From an uncultured Alistipes sp. (lineage in GTDB: Bacteria; Bacteroidota; Bacteroidia; Bacteroidales; Rikenellaceae), in NCBI GenBank assembly GCA_944321175.1, contig CALUKI010000012.1, positions 31,704-95,703 of the forward strand: 64,000 nt of DNA, written 5' to 3'. Of the stretch, positions 8,813 to 16,264 are shown piece after piece. The stretch's first letter is position 1, and every line of letters starts with the position of its first letter. The notes under the pieces were generated by a model that worked only from the letters and a program-made list of their open reading frames with translations, was not told the DNA's origin and ran no database searches. Made by a program: the position numbers and the translations under genes.

Positions 8813-9013
8813 TTACTCCTCGATCGGGTCGCCGTAGGCGTCGGAAAGCTGGTCGCCCCATGCATCGAACGGCCGTGCAAGCGGAGTGGCGTCTCCGCCG
8901 GGGAAGGTCTCCGAAACGGCAAATCCGCTCTCAACAGCGATTTCCGTCGTAAACAGTTCCGGACGAAGGTACGTCTTGGACCCCCCCCCGAATGTAGATT
9001 GGATTTTTTTCAT
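8813..9013 (-). CDS. Small hypothetical protein with G9 homopolymer near its start
   Basis: A 66-residue ORF without a signal peptide, between the DUF4493 lipoprotein and the fimbrillin/PCMD-like gene. It starts MKKIQSTFGGGSKTYLRPEL and contains TTEIAVESGFAVSETFPGG; small Bacteroidales proteins of the MKK...ESGFA(V)S style are common beside surface-protein genes, but no function is known. Codons 9-11 (GGG GGG GGG, plus-strand C run at 8981-8989) form a nine-base G tract, the kind of repeat that slips during replication. The C-terminal FPGGDATPL motif recurs in the lipoprotein upstream (FPGGEANPL). It is probably translated, but it could instead be a leader controlling the next gene. Confidence 0.5.
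   Translation of the reverse strand: MKKIQSTFGGGSKTYLRPELFTTEIAVESGFAVSETFPGGDATPLARPFDAWGDQLSDAYGDPIEE
8981..8989. repeat. Poly-C/poly-G tract of nine bases
   Basis: Nine consecutive C on the plus strand, read as nine G in the coding strand of the 66-residue ORF. I noticed no comparable coding G/C run elsewhere in the window. It is a candidate contingency repeat for frameshift phase variation. Confidence 0.85.
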
Positions 9014-9082
9014 GTGTCTATGAATATTTGATAGTTTGTTTTTTAACAGGATAGCTCTTGCCGCTCTTCGGGCGACCGGCGT

Positions 9083-10423
9083 TTAGGGCAGTTCGCCCGC
9101 CGAACCGCCCGGAAAGGGCTCTTCTATGCCGGACGACGGCGGATCGAGCGGATTCGCCTCTCCGCCGGGGAACTCCTGTTCCGGCCTGTCGGGATCGGGC
9201 TCCGGTTCGGGCGTCTCGCCCTCGGCTGTACTGTGAACCATGACCGCCGCAACGGTCGCGGCGCCGTCGTTGTCCGTAACCGTGAGCCTGAAATCGCTGT
9301 CGCCGCTGCCCAACAGCGGGATGAGCGGCATGAAGGGCGAGATGTCGAACGACACGGACGTCCGGTTGAGAACGGCATCGCCCGTCGGGAATCCCAGACC
9401 TTCGAGAGCCTCGCCGTATTGTCCCGGGTTGATCAGGTCGAACGTCGTCGTGAGTCCGATCCCCTGGAGTATTTCCGGCGTAAGCACCTCGGAGACGATC
9501 TCCACCTTGAAATCGCGGATGCCGGCCGCTGCCGTAATGTTGATTTTGGCCTGCAGTTCGGCTGTCGCCTCATAGCGTTGCGTGATGTCGTGGCCTTCCC
9601 ACTCGATGACGGGAGGTGCAGTGCTCGAACCTTTGACCGTGAAGCGGCAGAGTTGGCCCGCACGGATGCCCTCGAAGCGTTGGGTGAACGTGACCGTCCC
9701 GCCGTTGTCGAGCGGGCCCGAAACCGTGATCGTGATGGCCGATGTATTCTCCTCCTCCGACGGCAGGAAATAGGCCGTGCGGCTCTCGGCCGGCGTGAAG
9801 AGCGCCTTTTCTCCGTTGCAGACGACCGTTGCGGCGGCCGTCTCCCCGAATGCCGGATCGAACGTCATGGCGACACCGACGGTAGCCGGTGTGCAGAGGA
9901 CTTCGCCGATCGCTGTCGTGTCATCCTTGCGGACATACACCTCCTGCTCCGCCCTGTAGCTTTGTGTCTCCCATGCAAGAGCCTGCGGGTCGGCCGGTTG
10001 TACCGTCAGCGTATAGACGCCGGCCGGAACCTCGAAACGGGGGTATGCGCCGTAGGGAAATTCGGCAACGGCCGCACCCTGTTTGTCGATGAGATTGAAC
10101 CGGTAGCCCTCCAGCGCGCCGATTTCGGCGCGTGTGCCGGAAGCGGCCGTCCCGTCGGCTGCAATGTCGGCCGTTGTGGCGGCGGCTGTTTCGGCAGTCA
10201 TTGCGGCTGTTGCGGCGGCGGTTGCTGCCGGACGCACGACGGCCGAATAATTTTCGGTCGCGCTGCTCAACGCAACCTGCATCGTCTCGAACGACACGAC
10301 GCCGACGACCGGAGCCGGAGACAACGTCTCTTCGCCGTATTCGGGTTTCTCCCGATCGCAGGCGCCCGTTGCAAGCAGCAGGATCAACAACGTCCTTCGG
10401 AGGATCGTAAAACTCTTTTTCAT
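9083..10423 (-). CDS. DUF4493-type surface lipoprotein
   Basis: A 446-residue lipoprotein (MKKSFTILRRTLLILLLATGAC; Cys at 22). A very Ala/Thr-rich stretch at residues about 66-95 is followed by a domain (GYRFNLIDKQGAAVAEFPYG, ..FEVPAGVYTLTVQPAD..) that resembles DUF4493 of Bacteroidales. A second block (VIEWEGHDITQRYE...INITAAAGIRDFKVEI) is shared with the large lipoprotein at 6381-8744. The tail is Pro/Glu-rich (EPEPDPDRPEQEFPGGEANP) and carries two FPGG motifs. It is the first gene of the surface locus and has a consensus -7 box about 80 bases upstream. The family is surface exposed; its partner and substrate are unknown. Confidence 0.75.
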   Translation of the reverse strand: MKKSFTILRRTLLILLLATGACDREKPEYGEETLSPAPVVGVVSFETMQVALSSATENYSAVVRPAATAAATAAMTAETAAATTADIAADGTAASGTRAEIGALEGYRFNLIDKQGAAVAEFPYGAYPRFEVPAGVYTLTVQPADPQALAWETQSYRAEQEVYVRKDDTTAIGEVLCTPATVGVAMTFDPAFGETAAATVVCNGEKALFTPAESRTAYFLPSEEENTSAITITVSGPLDNGGTVTFTQRFEGIRAGQLCRFTVKGSSTAPPVIEWEGHDITQRYEATAELQAKINITAAAGIRDFKVEIVSEVLTPEILQGIGLTTTFDLINPGQYGEALEGLGFPTGDAVLNRTSVSFDISPFMPLIPLLGSGDSDFRLTVTDNDGAATVAAVMVHSTAEGETPEPEPDPDRPEQEFPGGEANPLDPPSSGIEEPFPGGSAGELP

Positions 10424-10503
10424 GCGTTCATCTCTCGGCGGCCGTTTCGGCAGGCGCGCACGCTTGTTCTGTTCCTTCTATTTATTATAATAGGAATGCG
10501 TTA

Positions 10504-10511
10504 CAAAAATA
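10504..10511 (-). promoter_or_regulatory. Bacteroidota -7 box for the surface locus
   Basis: TATTTTTG on the minus strand fits the TAnnTTTG -7 element and lies 81 bases before the DUF4493 lipoprotein start. No good -33 TTTG at the usual spacing was found. Confidence 0.5.
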
Positions 10512-10629
10512 GCGGCATCTTTCGTTCGCGGGAAAAATTTTCAACGAACACCCCGTTTTTCATCACGAATACCCCGGCCACAGCATCGCGGTTCCGTTGC
10601 GGAACGGGCGGGATTTGCCGTTTGGGCCC

Positions 10630-12786
10630 TTATTCCGCCCTTTTGACGTATTTGTCGAGCCAGCCGAAGAATTCCCGATTCCAGACCAGCGAGTTCTGAG
10701 GCTTGAATACCTGATGCGCTTCGTCCTCAAACTCCACGAGGCGCGCCGGAACACCGTGCAGACGGGCAGCCGTGAAGGCTTCGAGCGACTGCGTGTAGGG
10801 GATGCGGAAATCGTACTCGCCCGTGATGATGAGAATCGGCGTGTCCCAGCGATCGACGAACCTGTGCGGCGAATTGGCATAGGAACGCATGGCCGTAGCG
10901 TTCTCTTTCTCCCAATAGGCCCCGCCGTAGTCGTGGTTGATGAAGAAGAGCTCCTCGGTATGGCCGTACATCGACTCGAAATTGAAGATCCCGCAGTGCG
11001 AGATGAAGGCCTTGAACCGTTTTTCGTGGCAGCCCGCAAGGAAATAGACCGAATAACCGCCGTAGGAGGCGCCGACGCATCCCAGACGCTCGCGGTCGCA
11101 CCAGGGTTCGCGGGCCACGTCGTCGATAGCCGAGAGGTAGTCGCGGATATTCTGTCCGGAGTAGTCGCCGGAGATCTGTTCGAGCCACTCCTGTCCGAAC
11201 GAGGGTACGCCGCGCCGGTTGGGGGCCACGACGACATAGCCCTGCGAGGCCATGAGCGCGAAATTCCACCGGTAGCTCCAGCCCTGCGATACGACGCTTT
11301 GCGGCCCGCCCTCGCAGAAGAGCAGCGTGGGATATTTCTTCGCCGGATCGAAGTCGGGCGGCAGGATGACCCATGTGAGCATCTGCTTGCCGTCGGTGGT
11401 CGTAACCCAGCGTTTCTGCACGTCGCCCAGCGGGATATGTTCATAGATTTCGCCGTTGATATCCGAGAGCTGTTCGAGGGCGCCGTCGGCGGGATCCACC
11501 GTGAACTGTTCGGCGGCGCGGCGCATTGTCGTAACCTCAGCCACGATGCGGCCCTGAGCCATCGTGAAGGCGTTGATGTCCTGATCGCCCTGCGTGACGA
11601 GCGTCGGTGCTGCGGGCTGACAGTCTGCCGTTCCGGCTTCGGGCAGCGTGAGACGCCCCAACCGGTAGGTGCCGTGATAGGGGACGATGAACCACAGTGT
11701 CCGGGCGTCTCCCCATACGACATGGGTGATGCTGTAGTCGTATCCGGGTGTCAGATCGGTCATTTCGGCCGTGCGGCAGTCGTAGCGGATCAGCCGCTCG
11801 CGGTCGGCTTCGTAGCCGGGTGTCGCCATCGAACGGAAGACGATGCAGGAGTCGTCGGGCGACCAGACGGGATATTTGTCGTAGCCGGGGAAGCGGTTGA
11901 ACGGTTGTGTGGTGCGTTCGCCCGTCTTGCAGATGTTGACCGTCCGTCCGCTCGCGCAGTCATAGACGAAGATGTCGGAATCGGTCGAGCAGGCATACTG
12001 CGTGCCGGTCATCGGTTTGCAGGTGTAGGCCAGCTGTGTGCCGGCGTTGTTCCATGCGATCTCGCCCATGTCGAAGTAGGGGGCCATCGGGACATCCCAT
12101 GCCGCTTCGGCACCCACGATGTCGCTCCCCTGCGCGGCCTTGCCGTCGGACATGCCGGCAACGAAGAGATGCCGGTATTTTCCTTCGTCCCAGTAGTTCC
12201 AGTGGCGGCACATCAGATCGTCATAAATACGGGCCTTCGAGGCGGGCATATCCTTGTAACGGTCGGATGAACGCCGTTCGGCACCCGGTACGGCGACGCT
12301 CTGCACATACCAGATGCGCGTCTGCGGCGTATTGACGCCGAACCCTTCGACGTCGCCGTCGATGGCCGTAACCTGTTGCGGCTCCTTGCCGTCGGGCGCC
12401 ATGCGCCATACCTGCTGCGATCCGCTGCGGTCCGACAGGAAGTAGATCCAGCGGCCGTCGGCCGACCAGGCCGGTGCGGCGTTGTTCGAGGAGTGGTCGG
12501 TCAGCTGCCGCACTTCGCCCGCAGCCATGTCGCGGAGGTAGAGGGCCGTTACGCCGCGGTTCTCCTTCATGCTGTAATAGGTAACCGTATAGACCAGTTG
12601 CGAAGCGTCGGGCGAGAGCTTCGACTCCGCGAGCCGGCCCATTTTCCACATCACTTCGGGGGTGAAACGTCCTGCGGCGATCTCTTCGGCCGTCAGGGCG
12701 TTGTCGATTTCGAGCGGTTGGGGACGCTCCGTGCAGGAGGTGAGCCCCAGCGTCGTACATGCCATAAAGAGGAGAATTTTTTTCAT
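10630..12786 (-). CDS. S9-family serine peptidase lipoprotein (DPP/acylaminoacyl-peptidase type)
   Basis: A 718-residue prolyl-oligopeptidase-like enzyme that probably releases dipeptides or acyl-amino acids in the periplasm. The lipoprotein signal ends GLTSC. Residues about 30-430 form a WD40-like beta-propeller (LSPDASQLVYTVTYY, PAWSADGRWIYFLSDR, PVWSPDDSCIVFRS). The C-terminal hydrolase domain has GASYGG with nucleophile Ser574, Asp659 in TGEYDFRIPY and His691 in EDEAHQVF, a complete triad. The start at 12786 is chosen because it begins the lipoprotein signal; an ATG 24 bases upstream would add 8 polar residues. It is divergent from the Nudix gene and stands alone on its strand. Confidence 0.9.
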   Translation of the reverse strand: MKKILLFMACTTLGLTSCTERPQPLEIDNALTAEEIAAGRFTPEVMWKMGRLAESKLSPDASQLVYTVTYYSMKENRGVTALYLRDMAAGEVRQLTDHSSNNAAPAWSADGRWIYFLSDRSGSQQVWRMAPDGKEPQQVTAIDGDVEGFGVNTPQTRIWYVQSVAVPGAERRSSDRYKDMPASKARIYDDLMCRHWNYWDEGKYRHLFVAGMSDGKAAQGSDIVGAEAAWDVPMAPYFDMGEIAWNNAGTQLAYTCKPMTGTQYACSTDSDIFVYDCASGRTVNICKTGERTTQPFNRFPGYDKYPVWSPDDSCIVFRSMATPGYEADRERLIRYDCRTAEMTDLTPGYDYSITHVVWGDARTLWFIVPYHGTYRLGRLTLPEAGTADCQPAAPTLVTQGDQDINAFTMAQGRIVAEVTTMRRAAEQFTVDPADGALEQLSDINGEIYEHIPLGDVQKRWVTTTDGKQMLTWVILPPDFDPAKKYPTLLFCEGGPQSVVSQGWSYRWNFALMASQGYVVVAPNRRGVPSFGQEWLEQISGDYSGQNIRDYLSAIDDVAREPWCDRERLGCVGASYGGYSVYFLAGCHEKRFKAFISHCGIFNFESMYGHTEELFFINHDYGGAYWEKENATAMRSYANSPHRFVDRWDTPILIITGEYDFRIPYTQSLEAFTAARLHGVPARLVEFEDEAHQVFKPQNSLVWNREFFGWLDKYVKRAE

Positions 12787-12826
12787 AATTTTGTCTTGCG
12801 GTATCTTCATTTCATTCGATTCTTTG

Positions 12827-12834
12827 TACTTTTG
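12827..12834 (+). promoter_or_regulatory. -7 box of the Nudix gene
   Basis: TACTTTTG fits TAnnTTTG and lies 23 bases before the Nudix ATG in the divergent intergenic region. Confidence 0.55.
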
Positions 12835-12857
12835 CCGCAGTTAAAAACTCCACGGTC

Positions 12858-13469
12858 ATGTCTCGGACGATCTATTTTGCCGATCGGGTACTGTTGTTTT
12901 CATCGCAGGGTGCGGGTGCTCCTTTTCGGGAGATCCGTCCCGCGGCGGGCGAAAACCTTTCGCGGACGAAGGTACTCAATTTTTTGGAAACTTTCAATTT
13001 TGTCGCCGTCGTGACTCCCGATCCCGAAGAGAGTTACGACGCCTTTTCGGCGCAGTTCCGGCCTGTGGAGGCGGCCGGCGGCATTGTGGTCGCCGATGAC
13101 GGCTCCTGCCTGATGATCCATCGCAACGGCCGCTGGGATCTGCCCAAAGGCCATCTCGAACCGGACGAGACGCTCGAAACGTGTGCACGCCGCGAAGTGG
13201 CCGAAGAGACGGGGGTGGATGCCGTCGTGAGACGTTTTTTATGCGATACGTTTCATGCCTATGAGCTGCGGGGTGTCTGGGAGCTGAAGCGAACCCGCTG
13301 GTACGAACTTCATGTCTCGGAACCGTGCATGCCCCGCCCGCAGACGGAGGAGGGGATCGACAGGGTCTGCTGGTGCCGCGCCGAGGAAGTCGCCGCACAT
13401 CTGAAGGAGACCTTCCCTACGATCCGGCAGGTCTTCGGGGCGTTGCGGACGACGACCTCCGCCCGATAG
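12858..13469 (+). CDS. Nudix hydrolase
   Basis: A 203-residue cytoplasmic protein with a full Nudix box at residues 98-120 (GHLEPDETLETCARREVAEETGV, given here as G-x5-E-x7-REVAEETGV), preceded by RWDLPK. It hydrolyses a nucleoside diphosphate linked to another moiety; the substrate cannot be told from sequence. The N-terminal 75 residues are an extension before the fold and contain a segment (TKVLNFLETFNFVAVV) seen in Bacteroidales Nudix proteins. It is a single gene ending in the large hairpin at 13495-13544. Confidence 0.88.
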   Translation: MSRTIYFADRVLLFSSQGAGAPFREIRPAAGENLSRTKVLNFLETFNFVAVVTPDPEESYDAFSAQFRPVEAAGGIVVADDGSCLMIHRNGRWDLPKGHLEPDETLETCARREVAEETGVDAVVRRFLCDTFHAYELRGVWELKRTRWYELHVSEPCMPRPQTEEGIDRVCWCRAEEVAAHLKETFPTIRQVFGALRTTTSAR

Positions 13470-13494
13470 CCCCGACAGGGACGGGAGAACAAAT

Positions 13495-13544
13495 CGGGAG
13501 AGCCGAAGGGAATTTTGCGGTGTCGCAACCCTTCGGCTCTCCCG
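13495..13544. terminator. Large hairpin, bidirectional terminator
   Basis: A perfect 16-bp stem (13495-13510 with 13529-13544, CGGGAGAGCCGAAGGG type) whose 18-base interior contains a second 5-bp stem TTGCG/CGCAA, separated by a 4-base AATT bulge. It lies between the convergent Nudix and SRPBCC genes. Confidence 0.75.
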
Positions 13545-13722
13545 TCTCTTCGTCAGCGGTGTGCTCCGATGCCTTGCATGCACCGTCATCCTCCCGTGTT
13601 CCGGCATGACCTTCATGTCCGACGGCGGGATGCTGTCCCGAACGCCGGTTTGCCTCTATGCCCGATGGCGGATAAGCGGAACAGGTCGTGCCGTTTGCCT
13701 GTCCGGCCCCCTTTCCGGATTT

Positions 13723-14139
13723 TCAGAAATGCGGCGCGGCGTTGAACGACTGTGCGACCGCTTCGGCGATCTTATCGACGGCCTCCTGAAGTTTCGAGCC
13801 GACCATCATCCGCATCATCATGTTCAGTTCGATGTGCAGCACCAGCCGCATGCGTGTGTCGTCCGGCGCCACCTCCTTGAGTTGCAGCCAGAAGGCGAAA
13901 TCCATCGGCACACCGCCGTCGTCGCCGACGATCTTGATGAGTTTCGGCTCCTCCTTTTCGGCCATGCGCAGTTTGACGGTAAAGCCTTTGGCCTTGAACG
14001 AACAGGTGTCTTCCGTGGCCTGCCACTCCTCGACCTTGTCGGCGACGGCCGGCGTAAGGTTGTCGAAACGGCTTACGACCGTGTAGATCTGCTGTGCCGG
14101 ACGGCGGATCTGCTGTTGTCTGGATGTATATTCCTGCAT
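13723..14139 (-). CDS. SRPBCC-fold (START-like) protein
   Basis: A 138-residue cytoplasmic protein. The order of segments (YTSRQQQIRRPAQQIYTVVSRF, then EEWQATEDTCSFKA, MRLVLHIELNMMMRMMVG and KLQEAVDKIAEAVAQSF at the C-terminus) fits the polyketide-cyclase/SRPBCC fold with its long C-terminal helix lining a hydrophobic pocket. Ligand and role are unknown. The start at 14139 (MQEY) is preferred; an in-frame codon at 14196 would add a Lys/Pro-rich stretch without support. It lies downstream of the LytTR gene on the same strand and may share its transcript. Confidence 0.65.
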   Translation of the reverse strand: MQEYTSRQQQIRRPAQQIYTVVSRFDNLTPAVADKVEEWQATEDTCSFKAKGFTVKLRMAEKEEPKLIKIVGDDGGVPMDFAFWLQLKEVAPDDTRMRLVLHIELNMMMRMMVGSKLQEAVDKIAEAVAQSFNAAPHF

Positions 14140-14208
14140 GATTTCCGATGGTTTTGTTGACGGCGGCAAAAATAGCGTTTTTTTACCGTTTGGCAAACCG
14201 CATGGGGC

Positions 14209-14967
14209 TTATTCCGCTTTTTTGTCCGGAGCTGCGACCCTTCGCGACTCCATGAGACGGCGGAAGGCGTCGCGGTATTTGCGCGAGACGTCGAGTCGCC
14301 GGTCGGCGATCGTCACCGTGCCGGCCGAGTGAGACTCGATTCGTTCCGTATTGATGATGTAGGCGCGATGGATGCGCAGAAAACGGTCGTCGAGCTGGCT
14401 CTCCCATTGGGAGATCTTCGTTTTGGTGCGGTAGGATGCCCCGTCGAGGGTGTGGATGCGTACCTCCGAGTCATTGGACTCGATGTAGAGAATGCTTGAG
14501 GTGTCGAGTCTTCGCCGCCGGCGGTCGGAGATGAATTCGATGTGTGGGTCGCGTATGTTTGTTGGCCGCAGCCGGTGTTCGAGCCAGATCGAGGGCGCGG
14601 CGAAAGCAAGCAGCAGCAAAAGAATAAAGAGCGGGTTCTGCAATATGTCCGGGATACGCTGGTCGTATAGATAGATCTCGGCGTTGTATTGCAGGTAGTG
14701 GTTCGTCAACATCAGCGCGAGAAATTCGAATATGACGACGGCACAGAGCAGAAAAAAGAGCTGAAATGCTCCTTGCCGGCGGTTGTCGAACGATATCTGA
14801 GGCAGGAAATAATGAAGTGCGAAGAGCCCCGGCAGGAACATCGCCGCCAAAGCCGCCGCCTCACCGAACGTATAGTCGAGGCTTGCCAGCAGCAGGGCAA
14901 TCAGGGGTACGGCCAGCAACGGACACAATAACGGCAGCAGGTGTTTCATGACGGAGTGTTTGGTCAT
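14209..14967 (-). CDS. Membrane-anchored LytTR DNA-binding regulator
   Basis: A 252-residue regulator. Four hydrophobic segments (about residues 8-25, 30-50, 66-90 and 105-125) form a membrane domain. A LytTR domain follows (about 150-240: LDTSSILYIESNDSEVRI, SQLDDRFLRIHRAYIIN, TVTIADRRLDVSRKYRDAF). It resembles Bacteroidota regulators that bind DNA directly from the membrane without a receiver domain. The start at 14967 (MTKHSV) or 14949 (MKHLL) is uncertain: a near-consensus box TATCTTTA ends only 2 bases before the first ATG, so the transcript is either leaderless or begins at the second. It is divergent from the small ExbB/TolQ-like gene. Confidence 0.82.
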   Translation of the reverse strand: MTKHSVMKHLLPLLCPLLAVPLIALLLASLDYTFGEAAALAAMFLPGLFALHYFLPQISFDNRRQGAFQLFFLLCAVVIFEFLALMLTNHYLQYNAEIYLYDQRIPDILQNPLFILLLLLAFAAPSIWLEHRLRPTNIRDPHIEFISDRRRRRLDTSSILYIESNDSEVRIHTLDGASYRTKTKISQWESQLDDRFLRIHRAYIINTERIESHSAGTVTIADRRLDVSRKYRDAFRRLMESRRVAAPDKKAE

Positions 14968-15069
14968 GTAAAGATAGCGATTTCGGGGCGAATGTGACAA
15001 TCATTTTCCCCGAAAAAGGGCAAGAGCGGGATTTGACCGCTTTACAGCGGGATTCGACAGGCCTTTTAT

Positions 15070-15100
15070 TTTGTTTGCTGTGGGGTATCTTCTACCTTTG
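15070..15100 (+). promoter_or_regulatory. Bacteroidota promoter, both boxes at ideal spacing
   Basis: TTTG (15070-15073), 19 bases, then TACCTTTG (15093-15100): an exact match to the phylum consensus TTTG-N19-TAnnTTTG. It lies 70 bases upstream of the gene at 15171. Confidence 0.75.
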
Positions 15101-15170
15101 CGATAAGGGAATCCGATATGCCGGCAGGATTCCTGCCAACGGATGTTTTACTGAAAAAACGATCGACAAA

Positions 15171-15485
15171 ATGTTTGAACTCTTTCTTGAGGGCGGTCCG
15201 GGTGCGATGTCGCTGCTCACCGTCGAATTGATCTGTCTCTTTTTTGCCGCATGGAAAGCTCCGTCGTGGGTGCGCGAAATCGGATTGCTGTCTTTGATTA
15301 CGGGACTTTTCTGGCAGCTGCTGGGTCTCTATCATGCCCTCGGCGTCATCATACAGGTGGGTGAGATGCCCTCGTTCACGCTGTTGATGAAAGGTCTGCG
15401 GGTATCCTTCATCCCCGTGATGTACGGTATGATCGTCTATGTCGTTTCGCTCCTGATACGGATCGTGCAGAAACCGCGTATCTGA
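15171..15485 (+). CDS. Small MotA/TolQ/ExbB-like membrane protein
   Basis: A 104-residue inner-membrane protein with three hydrophobic segments (about 10-27, 38-60 and 78-98). The pattern GGPGAMSLLTVELI, REIGLLSLITGLFWQLLGLY and GLRVSFIPVMYGMIVYVVSL resembles the short MotA/TolQ/ExbB-like proteins of Bacteroidales, but it lacks the large cytoplasmic loop of true ExbB. The start at 15171 is chosen because the preceding in-frame segment carries the promoter. No ExbD partner is next to it, so a role in proton-driven energy transfer is only a guess. Confidence 0.62.
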   Translation: MFELFLEGGPGAMSLLTVELICLFFAAWKAPSWVREIGLLSLITGLFWQLLGLYHALGVIIQVGEMPSFTLLMKGLRVSFIPVMYGMIVYVVSLLIRIVQKPRI

Positions 15486-15813
15486 GTCTCTGTTGTGTGG
15501 TGAGACGGCCGGTACATGGAGGCGCATAGCCGGATCTTACGGATCGTCTCGGAGGTTGAATGCGGCTCTGCCCGATACCGTATCCGCCCTTGTCGTCTCT
15601 ATTAATTGGTACGGCCGGTGTGCGTTTCTGAGGAATTGGTCTGTCGGCGCCGTTTGCGGGCGGTATGCGGAAATGGCCCCTTGCCGTCGGCGGCACATCA
15701 GTTTGTCATATGAAACAAGGATCTTCCTGCAGGAAGATCCTTGTCCTATTCTCCGAATTCCCGTCCGGTGATCCAGCCATGCGGCCGATGAGGCCCCCTT
15801 TCTGATATCTTGC
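15486..15813. other. Intergenic region with a perfect palindrome
   Basis: 328 bases without a convincing gene. The only structure seen is the palindrome at 15716-15743. Confidence 0.55.
15716..15743. terminator. Perfect 28-base palindrome, likely terminator of tsaE
   Basis: CAAGGATCTTCCTG followed directly by its complement, with no loop bases. It lies 70 bases past the stop of tsaE on the minus strand, where it is followed by TTT, and 230 bases past the + gene ending at 15485. Confidence 0.55.
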
Positions 15814-16230
15814 TCAGTCGATCTCGATCGTGCGTTGCGCAGGGCCGTTTACACGGATATGCACATTCATTGCATCGTCGGGCAGCAGCTCTTCGATTTT
15901 TTCGGGCCATTCAACCAGACAGAGATTTCCCGAATAGAAATACTCCTCATAGCCGAAATCGTATGCCTCTTCGAGACGGTCGATCCGGTAGAAATCGAAA
16001 TGATAGACGGGATGCCCGTCTGCCGTGTCGTACTGATTGACCAATGCGAATGTGGGGCTGGTAACCGTATCGGAGGACCCGAGCCGTTCGAGAATCGCAC
16101 TGACAAGCGTCGTTTTTCCGGCCCCCATTTCGCCGCGAAAGGCGACAACGGTACGGCCGCCGAGGGCTTCGATGACGGCCTGTGCCGCTTCGGGCAGGTC
16201 GTCGAGAGAGTCGAGAACAAGTGTTTTCAT
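15814..16230 (-). CDS. tsaE: tRNA threonylcarbamoyladenosine synthesis ATPase TsaE
   Basis: A 138-residue ATPase that works with TsaB and TsaD to make the t6A37 modification in tRNAs reading ANN codons. Walker A GEMGAGKT lies at residues 33-40, followed by TSPTFALVNQY and YHFDFYRI, and the conserved VEWPEKIE near residue 110. The length is normal for the family. The start at 16230 is 34 bases after the porX stop on the same strand, so it is probably co-transcribed with porX. Confidence 0.95.
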   Translation of the reverse strand: MKTLVLDSLDDLPEAAQAVIEALGGRTVVAFRGEMGAGKTTLVSAILERLGSSDTVTSPTFALVNQYDTADGHPVYHFDFYRIDRLEEAYDFGYEEYFYSGNLCLVEWPEKIEELLPDDAMNVHIRVNGPAQRTIEID

Positions 16231-16264
16231 CTCCGTATGATTCACTCTTTCTTCCTTATATATA

